DNA of 23,940 nt from positions 1-23,940 of the IMG/VR virus record IMGVR_UViG_3300017917_003744, one strand, 5' to 3'. How positions within the stretch are numbered: position 1 is the stretch's first letter; each line of letters begins with the position of its first letter. The translations under genes were made by a program, and so were the position numbers. This document shows positions 1 through 7,370 of the stretch, piece after piece. The stretch is from a virus. Under the pieces are notes generated by a model. The model did not search any database, was not told the origin of the DNA, and worked only from the letters and a program-made list of their open reading frames with translations.

Positions 1-4
1 TGAC

Positions 5-2356
5 ATGTTAGATAAATTTGAGGAGTACTTTTTAGATTTTGCATCTGAGAGAGTTAACGTTGAGATACCATACAAAAAATTCAAAGATGTTAAACATGAC
101 AATTTCCAAAATTTATTAAAGTCTATTGTTACTGTTAAGAAAAAAGATTCGGACCCAACAAATACCAATCTCTTAATTAAAACATTAAGAGAACAACAAT
201 TAGAAAATTTAAAAATATTAACAAAAGAGATTTTATCAGAATCTAATCTAATAAAAGTAACAATAGGTAATCCTAAGGAAATCGATTTATATACTTGGAA
301 TGGTTTTGCGGGTATGAGTAATGTTAATAGTTTTTCATATAGAAACTATGATGTTGTACAAATATCAGATGCGGATAACTTATCCAGTTTTGAATTAACA
401 TTAGGTCAAGATATAGATGGATACTATTTACAATTCTTCCAAGTTAATAACATGGAATTTAGTGAGGAATATTTCCTAACTTTTAGACCATTGATTTACA
501 TATATGCAGGTTATAGAAAGGCGGGAGGTACAAATACCAAAACCGCATTCCAAAAATATTTGATTGATAACATTCTTTCATATAATAATGGTAAAAATGT
601 AGGTATTCAAAATAGACAGGATTTATATCTTAATACAATTATTTCTAAATTGGTTGGATTAAAAGGACAAACAAATACAATTCAACAAACAATATTAAAT
701 GGTTATAATGATAGTCCACTTAAACTTGAACAATATAATTACTTTAAATCGTTCAATGATAAATGGGTGGCCGGTAATTCAATCGGTCAAAGATTATTGT
801 TGGAAGAGTTCTTATTTTTAGATAAAGCAAATAAAGATATAGGTGACAAAGCATATTTTAGTTTAGAGAAATTAATACCGTTTGATTCAGCTGAAGATGA
901 TAAACTGAATTTATATAGTATGATTGGTTCCCTAATAAGTGGAACAGGATTCGATATGAGGGGCTTACCCGCTTATGTTAATTTCTACGGTACCAATTTC
1001 TCAAATAAATCTAAATTAACACCATCTAAAAAGGTTGCTCAGAATTTATTTGGTACATTTTTAGAAGTTGATTATCAAGAATCATCACCAAAAATTATAT
1101 TACAATACACAGGACCAACATCTAAACATTTGGAAATGAGTGATATTAATAAAAAATATAATTTTAATGATGACAGTTTTAATGTTGGTGATGCGAATAA
1201 AAACCCATTAGTAATTACCATACCTGATGTGTTTAATAATTCAGATATGTCAAAATCTAATAAGGTTGTTGCTTTTGAGGTTAATTTCGGAGACCAAAAT
1301 CAAAGTATTTTCAAAGGCGTTCAATTAGACCAATCATCAATAAGAAATACATCAGAATCGTTTATTGCTCAAGAGAATTTAGGTAGATCAGAGTCAGGAG
1401 CCAATGCTCATCAAGTTGATATTGGGTTATTTGATGTTTATAGACAAGCGTCATATACTTGTGATGTGACCTGTTTAGGTAATGTAATGATTCAACCAAC
1501 AATGTATTTTTACTTAAAAAATATCCCAATGTTTAGAGGTTCCTATTGGATAACAGAGGTGACTCATAATATTAAGGGAAATAACATAACAACATCATTT
1601 AAAGGGACAAGAATACCTTACGCTTCGTTACCCGACCCTAAAGATTCATTTATATCGAGTTACCGCGCACTATTTGATAAAATTACAAAAAGTGCAATGG
1701 CGAGAGTTAAACAAGAAAGTTTAAATATTTCAGGTTCAACCAAAAATGAAAAATCAATTAATACCGACCAAGGTACATTCACCATTGATATGGGAGGTAA
1801 AGAAAAAGAAATAAAAGGAGAACAATTATTACAAGAAACAGGAGTCACCAAATACGGAGTTAGATATAATGGATATAATGGTGAAAAATATATCCAAAAA
1901 GTTACATATAACGGTAAACAATACTTCAGAGCGATTGCTGTGGGTATGGGAGGTAAAACATACACACCAGATGGAACTATCCAAATGAGTTTATTGAGTA
2001 GACTAACTTCTAGAAAAGTAGAGGGTACAACAACAGACACAAATGGTAATAAAGTTAGTTATCTATCATGGAACGACATCAAAGATAATAAACATAAATT
2101 TTATTCATTGAGATTTGATTTAAGTGTGGTAGGGGCTAATGAAATAATTAAAGCAAAAACGGTATTTTTTAATCCTAAAACAAATAAAGAAACATCAATT
2201 GACCCAATCAATAGTGACCCAATTACAAAAAGTAACATTGTTGGACCAATTACAGTAGGACCAAATATTGATGGTTATGGGGTTGCATTATCACAAACAC
2301 TAATGAGTGAATTGGGATTATATGACGGGGATGTTGTTTATTTCACAATGACATAA
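5..2356 (+). CDS. Large virion structural protein, baseplate-hub-like
   Basis: 783-aa protein, complete in the window; the ATG lies one base after a TGA that may end an upstream gene. There is no signal peptide and no catalytic motif. Residues about 420-450 read as a soluble beta-rich core (FEVNFGDQNQSIFKGV, then NTSESF). Residues about 475-540 hold a stretch typical of tail hub proteins, with MYFYLKNIPMFRGSYWITEV and then a GTRIPYASLP turn; hub proteins of the T4 gp27/gpD class share this kind of 'structure, then re-measured beta-barrel' ending. The last 40 residues (GYGVALSQTLMSELGLYDGD) look like a small barrel domain added at the end. The neighbours downstream are small phage proteins, and a baseplate wedge block lies 10 kb away. 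Being structural is fairly sure; the hub assignment is inference. It could instead be another large baseplate or tail-tip protein. Confidence 0.6.
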   Translation: MLDKFEEYFLDFASERVNVEIPYKKFKDVKHDNFQNLLKSIVTVKKKDSDPTNTNLLIKTLREQQLENLKILTKEILSESNLIKVTIGNPKEIDLYTWNGFAGMSNVNSFSYRNYDVVQISDADNLSSFELTLGQDIDGYYLQFFQVNNMEFSEEYFLTFRPLIYIYAGYRKAGGTNTKTAFQKYLIDNILSYNNGKNVGIQNRQDLYLNTIISKLVGLKGQTNTIQQTILNGYNDSPLKLEQYNYFKSFNDKWVAGNSIGQRLLLEEFLFLDKANKDIGDKAYFSLEKLIPFDSAEDDKLNLYSMIGSLISGTGFDMRGLPAYVNFYGTNFSNKSKLTPSKKVAQNLFGTFLEVDYQESSPKIILQYTGPTSKHLEMSDINKKYNFNDDSFNVGDANKNPLVITIPDVFNNSDMSKSNKVVAFEVNFGDQNQSIFKGVQLDQSSIRNTSESFIAQENLGRSESGANAHQVDIGLFDVYRQASYTCDVTCLGNVMIQPTMYFYLKNIPMFRGSYWITEVTHNIKGNNITTSFKGTRIPYASLPDPKDSFISSYRALFDKITKSAMARVKQESLNISGSTKNEKSINTDQGTFTIDMGGKEKEIKGEQLLQETGVTKYGVRYNGYNGEKYIQKVTYNGKQYFRAIAVGMGGKTYTPDGTIQMSLLSRLTSRKVEGTTTDTNGNKVSYLSWNDIKDNKHKFYSLRFDLSVVGANEIIKAKTVFFNPKTNKETSIDPINSDPITKSNIVGPITVGPNIDGYGVALSQTLMSELGLYDGDVVYFTMT

Positions 2357-2401
2357 GAATATTAACAAATTTGGGATATTTATACAATATAAAAGAATAT
2401 T

Positions 2402-2602
2402 ATGGAAAATAATAAAATTAATGCGGTAGATCAGTTCTTAAATCCAAAACAAGTTAGAAATGTTTTTAACGATGGTATGGAAAGAGAAGAATGTGATGTG
2501 GTAACTGGTGAATGTTACACAATTAGAGAAAAAGACGGAATAGTAGAAAGAATAAATAAAAAATACGTTACAAACGACGGTAGACAATTATTACAAGATT
2601 AA
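2402..2602 (+). CDS. Conserved small phage protein of unknown function
   Basis: 66-aa acidic/basic mixed protein with no membrane segment. The central part has ECDVVTGECYTIREKDGIVER and the C-terminus KKYVTNDGRQLL. From memory of the group, small proteins with a 'VTGECY...DGLVER...DGRQLL' pattern recur in T4-like phages of aquatic bacteria, so this looks like a real conserved gene with no assigned role. The two cysteines, eight residues apart, could bind a metal or form a disulfide, but nothing else supports that. It starts 45 bases after the hub-like gene and ends 3 bases before the next ATG, so it is probably co-transcribed with the following gene. No Shine-Dalgarno sequence is visible. Confidence 0.75.
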   Translation: MENNKINAVDQFLNPKQVRNVFNDGMEREECDVVTGECYTIREKDGIVERINKKYVTNDGRQLLQD

Positions 2603-2605
2603 GCC

Positions 2606-3253
2606 ATGTTAGAACAAAAATTACAAGAAGAATTAAATCGTTATAAAGCCATTAACAAATATGGTAAAACGATGATAATGGAACAAGAAGTACCACCTGC
2701 AGACCCTGCGGCTATACCGCCAGCGGACCCAGCGGCGACTGACGCTCCACCTGCTGATGCAGCACCTTTAGATGTACCACCAGCAGACCCAGCGGCAGCA
2801 CCTGCAGATGTACCAGCTCCTGAAGATACAACGGAAGAAATTGATATTACAGATTTAGTTAATATGACTAAGAGTCTTAAAAAAGATATCGAAGATAATA
2901 AAAACGATAATACAAATGTGGTAGGTAAAATGGATGATGTTTTTACTAAGTTATCAGATTTGGAAACCAAATTGTCACAAATGGACCAAGTTATGGCTAA
3001 GATTGACCAATTAGGTACACAAATCCAACAAGTAAAACCTCAAAGTCCTCAAGAAAAACTTGAAATGCGTTCTTTGGATTCATATCCATTTAACGAGAAA
3101 CCACAAGAATTTTTTGCACACAAACAAGGTGAAATGCAAGCAAGCGGTAAGAATGAGTATGTTTTAACAAAAGATGAAGTTGTTAACTACCCAGCCGACA
3201 CAATAAAAACCTCATTCAATCCAGAACAACAAGAAGATGAATATAAGTTCTAA
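2606..3253 (+). CDS. Pro/Ala-rich coiled-coil protein, probable virion-associated
   Basis: 215-aa protein in three parts. Residues 1-28 form a charged helix (MLEQKLQEELNRYKAINKYG). Residues 30-72 are a low-complexity linker built on PPADPAA units. Residues about 77-150 are a predicted coiled coil with spaced hydrophobics (LVNMTKSLKKDIEDNK, then LSDLETKLSQMDQVMAKIDQL). The C-terminal 60 residues are polar and contain SLDSYPFNEKPQEFF. The linker codons are GC-richer than the surrounding genes. The design (flexible linker plus coiled coil) fits a structural or scaffolding-type protein, but no family is recognised and the function is unknown. The gene starts 3 bases after its upstream neighbour, and its last 17 bases overlap the next gene. 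Confidence 0.75.
   Translation: MLEQKLQEELNRYKAINKYGKTMIMEQEVPPADPAAIPPADPAATDAPPADAAPLDVPPADPAAAPADVPAPEDTTEEIDITDLVNMTKSLKKDIEDNKNDNTNVVGKMDDVFTKLSDLETKLSQMDQVMAKIDQLGTQIQQVKPQSPQEKLEMRSLDSYPFNEKPQEFFAHKQGEMQASGKNEYVLTKDEVVNYPADTIKTSFNPEQQEDEYKF
2693..2821 (+). repeat. PPADPAA coding repeat (residues 30-72 of the coiled-coil protein)
   Basis: Degenerate tandem repeat encoding units such as PPADPAA and PPADAA, about 43 residues long. It is GC-richer than its surroundings. It likely forms an extended flexible linker between the N-terminal helix and the coiled coil. Confidence 0.75.
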
Positions 3254-3608
3254 TGTAAATTTTTTAGTAGGTTTACAATTACAATTAAAAATATGTCATT
3301 GGCAAACTAAAGGTATTGCAAGACACAACGCATTTGGTGGTTTCTATGATGATTTAACTCCATTGATTGATGATTTTATAGAACAAGCGATGGGTAAATA
3401 TGGTAGATTTGTATTGGATGACGAAACAAAAACAATACAGTTGGCGAATTTATCAGATATTGATATTAAAGGAATGGTTAATACAACAAGAGAAGCCTTA
3501 ATACAATTTAACGAACAATTTGATTCAACAGATACAGATTTATTAAACTTAAGAGATGAAATTTTAGGATTGGTAAATAAGTACTCGTATTTGTTCACAA
3601 TGGAATAA
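3237..3608 (+). CDS. Dps/ferritin-like small protein (DUF5856-like)
   Basis: 123-aa all-helical protein. Residues 13-57 match the first two helices of Dps mini-ferritins: LKICHWQTKG corresponds to the conserved 'xxHWxxxG' start, then H30, then LIDDFIEQ. Aligned by eye, H21, H30, D45 and E49 fall on the Dps ferroxidase ligands (H30 to D45 is 15 residues and D45 to E49 is 4, as in E. coli and Listeria Dps). The loop between the two histidines is three residues shorter, and the extra Asp four residues after the second His is a glycine (G34). At 123 aa it is shorter than typical Dps (about 150-170 aa). T4-like phages carry a family of this kind annotated DUF5856. The ATG lies inside the 3' end of the upstream gene (17-base overlap), giving translational coupling. 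Iron binding is possible but unproven; it may be only a fold relic used structurally. Confidence 0.75.
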   Translation: MNISSNVNFLVGLQLQLKICHWQTKGIARHNAFGGFYDDLTPLIDDFIEQAMGKYGRFVLDDETKTIQLANLSDIDIKGMVNTTREALIQFNEQFDSTDTDLLNLRDEILGLVNKYSYLFTME

Positions 3609-3631
3609 AAAAATATAAAATAATATAAATT

Positions 3632-3859
3632 ATGCAATCAGGTTCAGCGGCAAGAATAGCCTCAAATACAGTTACAAGTTCATTATCACATATTGATACA
3701 TTAATATCAGGAGCAACTGCTCAAGGTTTATATTCTATTATGGTTGAGGGATCTAGAATTAATTCTTCAATGGTAACAACATTAAAATCATATGGATACA
3801 CCGTAGATGCCGTTTTTGATACCATGGGAACATACCCAAGATATGTGATATCGTGGTAA
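3632..3859 (+). CDS. Small phage protein of unknown function
   Basis: 75-aa protein with N-terminal Ser/Ala-rich helix (SAARIASNTVTSSLSHIDTL) and a C-terminal part with alternating hydrophobics (GLYSIMVEG, then LKSYGYTVDAVF, then YPRYVISW). The pattern 'helix, then G-x-Y-x-I, then L-x-x-x-G-Y-x-V' is often seen in small phage structural proteins, but I cannot name a family. It is the last gene before the terminator at 3885-3913 and starts 23 bases after the Dps-like gene. No membrane segment or cysteine is present. Confidence 0.7.
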   Translation: MQSGSAARIASNTVTSSLSHIDTLISGATAQGLYSIMVEGSRINSSMVTTLKSYGYTVDAVFDTMGTYPRYVISW

Positions 3860-3884
3860 TCTAAAATTTATTTAAAAAAACTTT

Positions 3885-3913
3885 AACCCGGATTTCTCAA
3901 TTCGGGTTTTTTT
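3885..3913 (+). terminator. Rho-independent terminator after the first gene block
   Basis: AACCCG (3885-3890) pairs perfectly with CGGGTT (3903-3908) across a 12-nt loop and is followed by an unbroken T run to 3913. It lies 26 bases after the stop of the 75-aa gene and 45 bases before gp32, so it separates the two units. Confidence 0.85.
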
Positions 3914-3958
3914 ATGTATATTTTACTATAACGTTTTAAAAACTTAAATTTAATTATT
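3914..3958 (+). promoter_or_regulatory. Likely promoter region for the gp32-type gene
   Basis: These 45 A/T-rich bases lie between a strong terminator and the gp32 start, so a promoter for gp32 is expected here. TAAATTTA (3945-3952) is one base off the Bacteroidetes -7 consensus TAnnTTTG, but it lies only 6 bases from the ATG and there is no clear -33 element. A T4 late-type TATAAATA is absent. The call rests mainly on position. Confidence 0.3.
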
Positions 3959-4807
3959 ATGTCTACATTTGACGCAGTACTAGCACAGTACGAGAAAAAC
4001 AAGAACAACGCCACAAGTGGCAACGCAAACAAAGTATCCCAAGAGGATAGAATGAAGAAGTATTTCACTACCGTATTACCTAAGGGTTCTAAAGGTGAAG
4101 AAAGACGTATTCGTATTTTACCTACTAAAGATGGTTCTTCACCATTTGTTGAGGTATATTTCCACGAAGTTCAAGTGGATGGTAAGTGGGTTAAATTATA
4201 TGACCCTAAACAAGAAGGTAAACGTTCTCCATTACATGAAGTTTACGAGGGATTAATGATGACAGGTGTCGATGCTGATAAAGAATTGGCTCGTACATAC
4301 CGTTCACGTAAATTCTATATTGTAAAAGTAATCGACCGTGACCACGAAAATGACGGTGTTAAATTTTGGAGATTTAAACACAATCACAAAGGTGACGGTA
4401 TTATGGATAAAGTATTCCCAATTTTCCGTAACAAAGGTGATATCACTAACCCTGATACAGGACGTGATTTAATCCTTTCTTTAGCATTAACTAAATCAGG
4501 TAATGGTAAAGAATACACAACAATCAATTCAGTAATTCCTGAAGATGCGGGTCCATTACACACGGATTCTGATATTGCAAAAACATGGTTAGACGATGAA
4601 TTAACATGGTCTGATGTTTATTCTAAGAAAGATGAAAACTACTTAGAATTAGTTGCAAGAGGAGAAGCTCCACGTTGGGATAGTGACCAAAAGAAATATG
4701 TGTCATCTTCTACAAGTGAAGAAGTAATCGCAGCACCTAAAGCACCAACAGCACCTGTGGTAGACCCACAAGATGATGAAGATGTTGATGGTGATTTACC
4801 ATTCTAA
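3959..4807 (+). CDS. 32: Single-stranded DNA-binding protein, T4 gp32-like
   Basis: 282-aa protein with the three-part gp32 layout. The N-terminal B-like region holds FDAVLAQYEKNK, then the core starts at MKKYFTTVLPKGSKGEERRIRILP. The core holds FVEVYFHEVQVDGKW, ARTYRSRKFYIVKVIDRDHE and GRDLILSLAL, typical of the T4-type OB fold. The acidic tail ends in DDEDVDGDLPF, the kind of tail that in T4 gp32 contacts the replication and recombination proteins. It is slightly shorter than T4 gp32 (301 aa). The whole protein has no cysteine, so the zinc site of T4 gp32 (one His, three Cys) is absent. It would coat single-stranded DNA at forks and in recombination. Arg codons are mostly CGT, unlike the AGA-rich tail genes, which fits high expression. 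Terminators on both sides make it a one-gene transcription unit. Confidence 0.93.
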   Translation: MSTFDAVLAQYEKNKNNATSGNANKVSQEDRMKKYFTTVLPKGSKGEERRIRILPTKDGSSPFVEVYFHEVQVDGKWVKLYDPKQEGKRSPLHEVYEGLMMTGVDADKELARTYRSRKFYIVKVIDRDHENDGVKFWRFKHNHKGDGIMDKVFPIFRNKGDITNPDTGRDLILSLALTKSGNGKEYTTINSVIPEDAGPLHTDSDIAKTWLDDELTWSDVYSKKDENYLELVARGEAPRWDSDQKKYVSSSTSEEVIAAPKAPTAPVVDPQDDEDVDGDLPF

Positions 4808-4816
4808 TAATACTAT

Positions 4817-4871
4817 AGGACCCTCATTAAAGTAAACGCCACCACGTTGAAATAATGAGTGGTCCTTTTTT
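4817..4871 (+). terminator. Long nested-hairpin terminator after gp32
   Basis: AGGACC (4817-4822) pairs with GGTCCT (4861-4866), and CTCATTA (4823-4829) with TAATGAG (4853-4859), giving 13 base pairs with one bulged T at 4860. The 23-nt apical part holds a second small stem, AACG (4835-4838) with CGTT (4845-4848). A T run spans 4866-4871. The stem is much longer than needed for termination, so it may also protect the gp32 message from 3' exonucleases. Confidence 0.85.
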
Positions 4872-4885
4872 AAAAAAACAAAACA

Positions 4886-5866
4886 ATGGCAGGAATTAAA
4901 AAAACAGATTTTTCGGCAATTAAGAAGAAATTCTCAAAAGAAGCCGAATACAAAGCCGACCGATTCTTCGATTTAGGAGATGCGTTTTTAGAGGCTACGG
5001 GTATTCCAGGTCCAGCTATGGGTCACATCAATATGTTATTAGGACATAGTGATACAGGAAAAACTACAGCGTTAGTAAAAACGGCGGTTGACGCACAAAA
5101 GAAAGGTATCCTACCTGTGTTTATTATTACAGAACAAAAATGGAGTTGGGAACACGCTACATTGATGGGATTTGATAAAGACGGTGAATATCTTTTCAAT
5201 AGTGATTTCGAATACATCGAACAAATCACTGACTACATCAACGAATTGATGGATGCTCAAGAAAAAGGTGACATTCCTTATGATATGTTATTCCTTTGGG
5301 ATTCAGTAGGTTCTGTTCCTTGTAAAATGACTTATGATGGTAAAGGTGGTAAACAACACAACGCATCAGTTTTGGCTGATAAGATTGGAATGGGTATCAA
5401 CCAACGTATCTCAGGTTCAAGAAGAACAGATAAACCTTACACAAACAGTTTGGTTATTGTTAACCAACCTTGGGTAGAATTACCTGACAATCCTTTTGGA
5501 CAACCAAAAATCAAAGCTAAAGGTGGTGAAGCCATTTGGTTAAACTCATCATTAGTATTTTTATTCGGTAACCAAAAAGGTGCAGGTACTACTAAAATCT
5601 CTATCACTAAAGATAAGAGAAAAATCAGAATCGCTACACGTACTAAAATCTCAATCAGTAAGAACCACATCAATGGTGGTGGATATGAGGATGGACGTAT
5701 CTTGGTAACTCCACAAGGATTTATGCATGGTAAAGACGATACTGAAGAAAAACGTTCTATCGAAGAGTACAAACGTGATAACGGAGAGTACATCGGTAAA
5801 CAATTAGGTGTTAATGTTACAGACATCGCAGATACACAAGTTGTAACAGAGGAAAGTGATTTATAA
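4886..5866 (+). CDS. uvsX: UvsX-like RecA-family recombinase
   Basis: 326-aa strand-exchange ATPase of the RecA/RAD51 fold. Walker A is GHSDTGKTT with the lysine at residue 59, preceded by a GHINMLL strand. The Walker B strand MLFLWDS ends in D139. Between them FIITEQKWSWEHATLMG carries the expected catalytic Glu region, and NQPWVELP followed by an AKGGEA turn is typical of UvsX. The tail is acidic (TQVVTEESDL). It is shorter than T4 UvsX (about 390 aa), mostly at the N-terminal end. It would form filaments on gp32-coated single-stranded DNA and start recombination-dependent replication. The gene follows gp32 after a terminator and is the first of the replication cassette. Many Arg codons are CGT. 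Confidence 0.93.
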   Translation: MAGIKKTDFSAIKKKFSKEAEYKADRFFDLGDAFLEATGIPGPAMGHINMLLGHSDTGKTTALVKTAVDAQKKGILPVFIITEQKWSWEHATLMGFDKDGEYLFNSDFEYIEQITDYINELMDAQEKGDIPYDMLFLWDSVGSVPCKMTYDGKGGKQHNASVLADKIGMGINQRISGSRRTDKPYTNSLVIVNQPWVELPDNPFGQPKIKAKGGEAIWLNSSLVFLFGNQKGAGTTKISITKDKRKIRIATRTKISISKNHINGGGYEDGRILVTPQGFMHGKDDTEEKRSIEEYKRDNGEYIGKQLGVNVTDIADTQVVTEESDL

Positions 5867-5878
5867 TAATATTTTTTA

Positions 5879-6901
5879 ATGTCTGTTTTATTAGTAGATG
5901 GCGACAATTTACTTACGATTGGTTTCTATGGTGTTAAAAACGCCTTTCATAAGGGAGAACATATTGGAGGAATTTATCATTTTCTCAATACTCTTAGAAG
6001 AACATTTGAGACGTACAATTTAGACAAGATAGTTGTATTTTGGGATGGAATTGAGGGTTCCCAAACTCGTAAGAAAATATATGCACCATACAAAGAAAAC
6101 AGAAAATCACGTCTTCGTTCTGAAGAAGAAGTAAATTCTTACACATACCAAAGAGATAGAATCAAACAATATCTTGAGGAGTTATTTGTAAGACAGGGAG
6201 AATATGAGTATTGTGAGACCGATGACAACATCGCTTACTATACTCAGAATTCACCTAACGAAAATAAAATCGTTTATTCTTCAGATGGTGACCTAACTCA
6301 GTTAGTTTCAGAGAATACACAAATTTACAATCCGTCACACGGAAAACTTTACAAACAAAAAGATACAATTGTTTACAACCACGAGGAAATTTTAATCGAA
6401 AATGTTAAATTGGTTAAGATGATGTGTGGAGATTCTTCAGATAACATTGCTGGCATAAGAGGAATGGGAGTTAAGAGATTTTTATCTGTTTTCCCTGAAC
6501 TAAAAACTGAACAACTTTCTGTTGAACAAGTTAAGAACAAATGTGAGGAAATCTTTCAACAAGATAAGCACAACAAACTTATTGCGAATTTACTAACAGG
6601 CGTTACCAAATATGGAGTATTAGGTGAGGAATTTTTTGATGTAAACAATCGTATCGTTAGTTTGGACGAACCTTTTTTAACCGACGAGGCTAAAGAGAAT
6701 ATAAATTTATTAATAAATGAAAATTTAGACCAAGAAGGTAGGTCATATAAAAATGCAATGAGAATGATGAGGGATGACGGATTATTCAATCTATTACCAA
6801 AATCAGATGATGGATTTGTTAATTTTCTAAACCCATTTCTTCGATTAACAACAAAAGAAAAAAATAAAAAAAAAACAATTAAAGTAAAAAACTATGAGTA
6901 A
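5879..6901 (+). CDS. rnh: T4 RNase H-like 5'-3' exonuclease / flap endonuclease
   Basis: 340-aa FEN-family nuclease. Metal-ligand motifs appear in family order: VDGDN (D7, D9), FWDG (D56), ETDDNIAY (E113, D115, D116), SSDGDLTQL (D136, D138) and CGDSSDNI (D185, D188). The last is followed by GIRGMGVKR, the helix-hairpin-helix-like DNA contact. The basic stretch KKIYAPYKENRKSR (65-78) lies where the arch helix of the family starts. SSDGDLTQL followed by a NPSHGK turn closely resembles T4 RNase H. It would remove RNA primers and 5' flaps during lagging-strand synthesis. It is slightly longer than T4 RNase H (305 aa), with a Lys-rich tail (TTKEKNKKKTIKVKNYE). It overlaps the next gene by 8 bases (ATGAGTAA), which suggests coupled translation. 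Confidence 0.9.
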   Translation: MSVLLVDGDNLLTIGFYGVKNAFHKGEHIGGIYHFLNTLRRTFETYNLDKIVVFWDGIEGSQTRKKIYAPYKENRKSRLRSEEEVNSYTYQRDRIKQYLEELFVRQGEYEYCETDDNIAYYTQNSPNENKIVYSSDGDLTQLVSENTQIYNPSHGKLYKQKDTIVYNHEEILIENVKLVKMMCGDSSDNIAGIRGMGVKRFLSVFPELKTEQLSVEQVKNKCEEIFQQDKHNKLIANLLTGVTKYGVLGEEFFDVNNRIVSLDEPFLTDEAKENINLLINENLDQEGRSYKNAMRMMRDDGLFNLLPKSDDGFVNFLNPFLRLTTKEKNKKKTIKVKNYE

Positions 6902-7343
6902 TCAACAATTTGACATTACAAAGTTTGAGTTTCTTTTAACATTAGAAGGAAACATTATCTGCCAACGTTTCTTCAATGTGAAAGATCACGTTCAGGAATC
7001 TCGCCGTTCAATGGATTTACACTATTATGTAAAAAATATTTGTGAAGATATTGCGGAAGATTTGAAAATAAAAAGTTCCGATTATTTGTGTGAAAATCAA
7101 AATTATTTCCTATCTTCGGACTATGTGGAAGATTCGCCAGAAAAGGACAGAGAGCATTTTTTATTAGTCATTAAGTTAAATGACGATGTATTTATTCAAA
7201 GAATATTCCCAGCATATTACTACCACCCAAAGGTTAGGTATACTGTTGATATTCGTCCAAAGTTGAAGCGTATTTTGTCAGACTTAACTGACATCTTGTC
7301 TTCAGAAGAATTGGAAACCACATACTTGAACTACGAACTATAA
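6894..7343 (+). CDS. Unknown protein of the replication cassette
   Basis: 149-aa soluble alpha/beta protein with no family I can name. Visible features are a strand-rich start (FEFLLTLEGNIICQRFFNV), a helical centre (LHYYVKNICEDIAEDLKIK), an aromatic stretch (RIFPAYYYHPKVRYTVDIR) and a helical C-terminus (KLKRILSDLTDILSSEELE). Its start is inside the end of the nuclease gene and the helicase follows 27 bases later, so it is very likely co-expressed with fork proteins. A helper for helicase loading or fork assembly (in T4, gp59 does this) is a guess from position only; there is no visible sequence match to gp59, which is also larger. Confidence 0.8.
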   Translation: MSNQQFDITKFEFLLTLEGNIICQRFFNVKDHVQESRRSMDLHYYVKNICEDIAEDLKIKSSDYLCENQNYFLSSDYVEDSPEKDREHFLLVIKLNDDVFIQRIFPAYYYHPKVRYTVDIRPKLKRILSDLTDILSSEELETTYLNYEL

Positions 7344-7370
7344 TTTAAAAACATATAATAACAAAACACA

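Noticed and set aside
1660-2040. 126-aa antisense frame over the hub-like gene
   Set aside because: Overlaps a long sense gene and has no recognisable motif or start context.
2377-2384. TATTTATA before the 66-aa gene and again at 23530-23537, reminiscent of the T4 late promoter
   Set aside because: On the gene strand it reads TATTTATA; TATAAATA appears only on the other strand. It is expected by chance in AT-rich gaps.
2355-2402. 10-bp direct repeat AAGAATATTA on both sides of the 2357-2401 gap
   Set aside because: Low-complexity AT sequence; nothing mobile lies between the copies.
4821-4837. Similarity (CCCTC then AAAGTA) between the gp32 and nrdA downstream structures
   Set aside because: The shared bases lie in a stem in one case and a loop in the other, so common origin as an RNA family is not supported.
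5437-5907. 156-aa antisense frame over uvsX
   Set aside because: Shadow of a well-conserved gene; no other gene in the window is on the minus strand.
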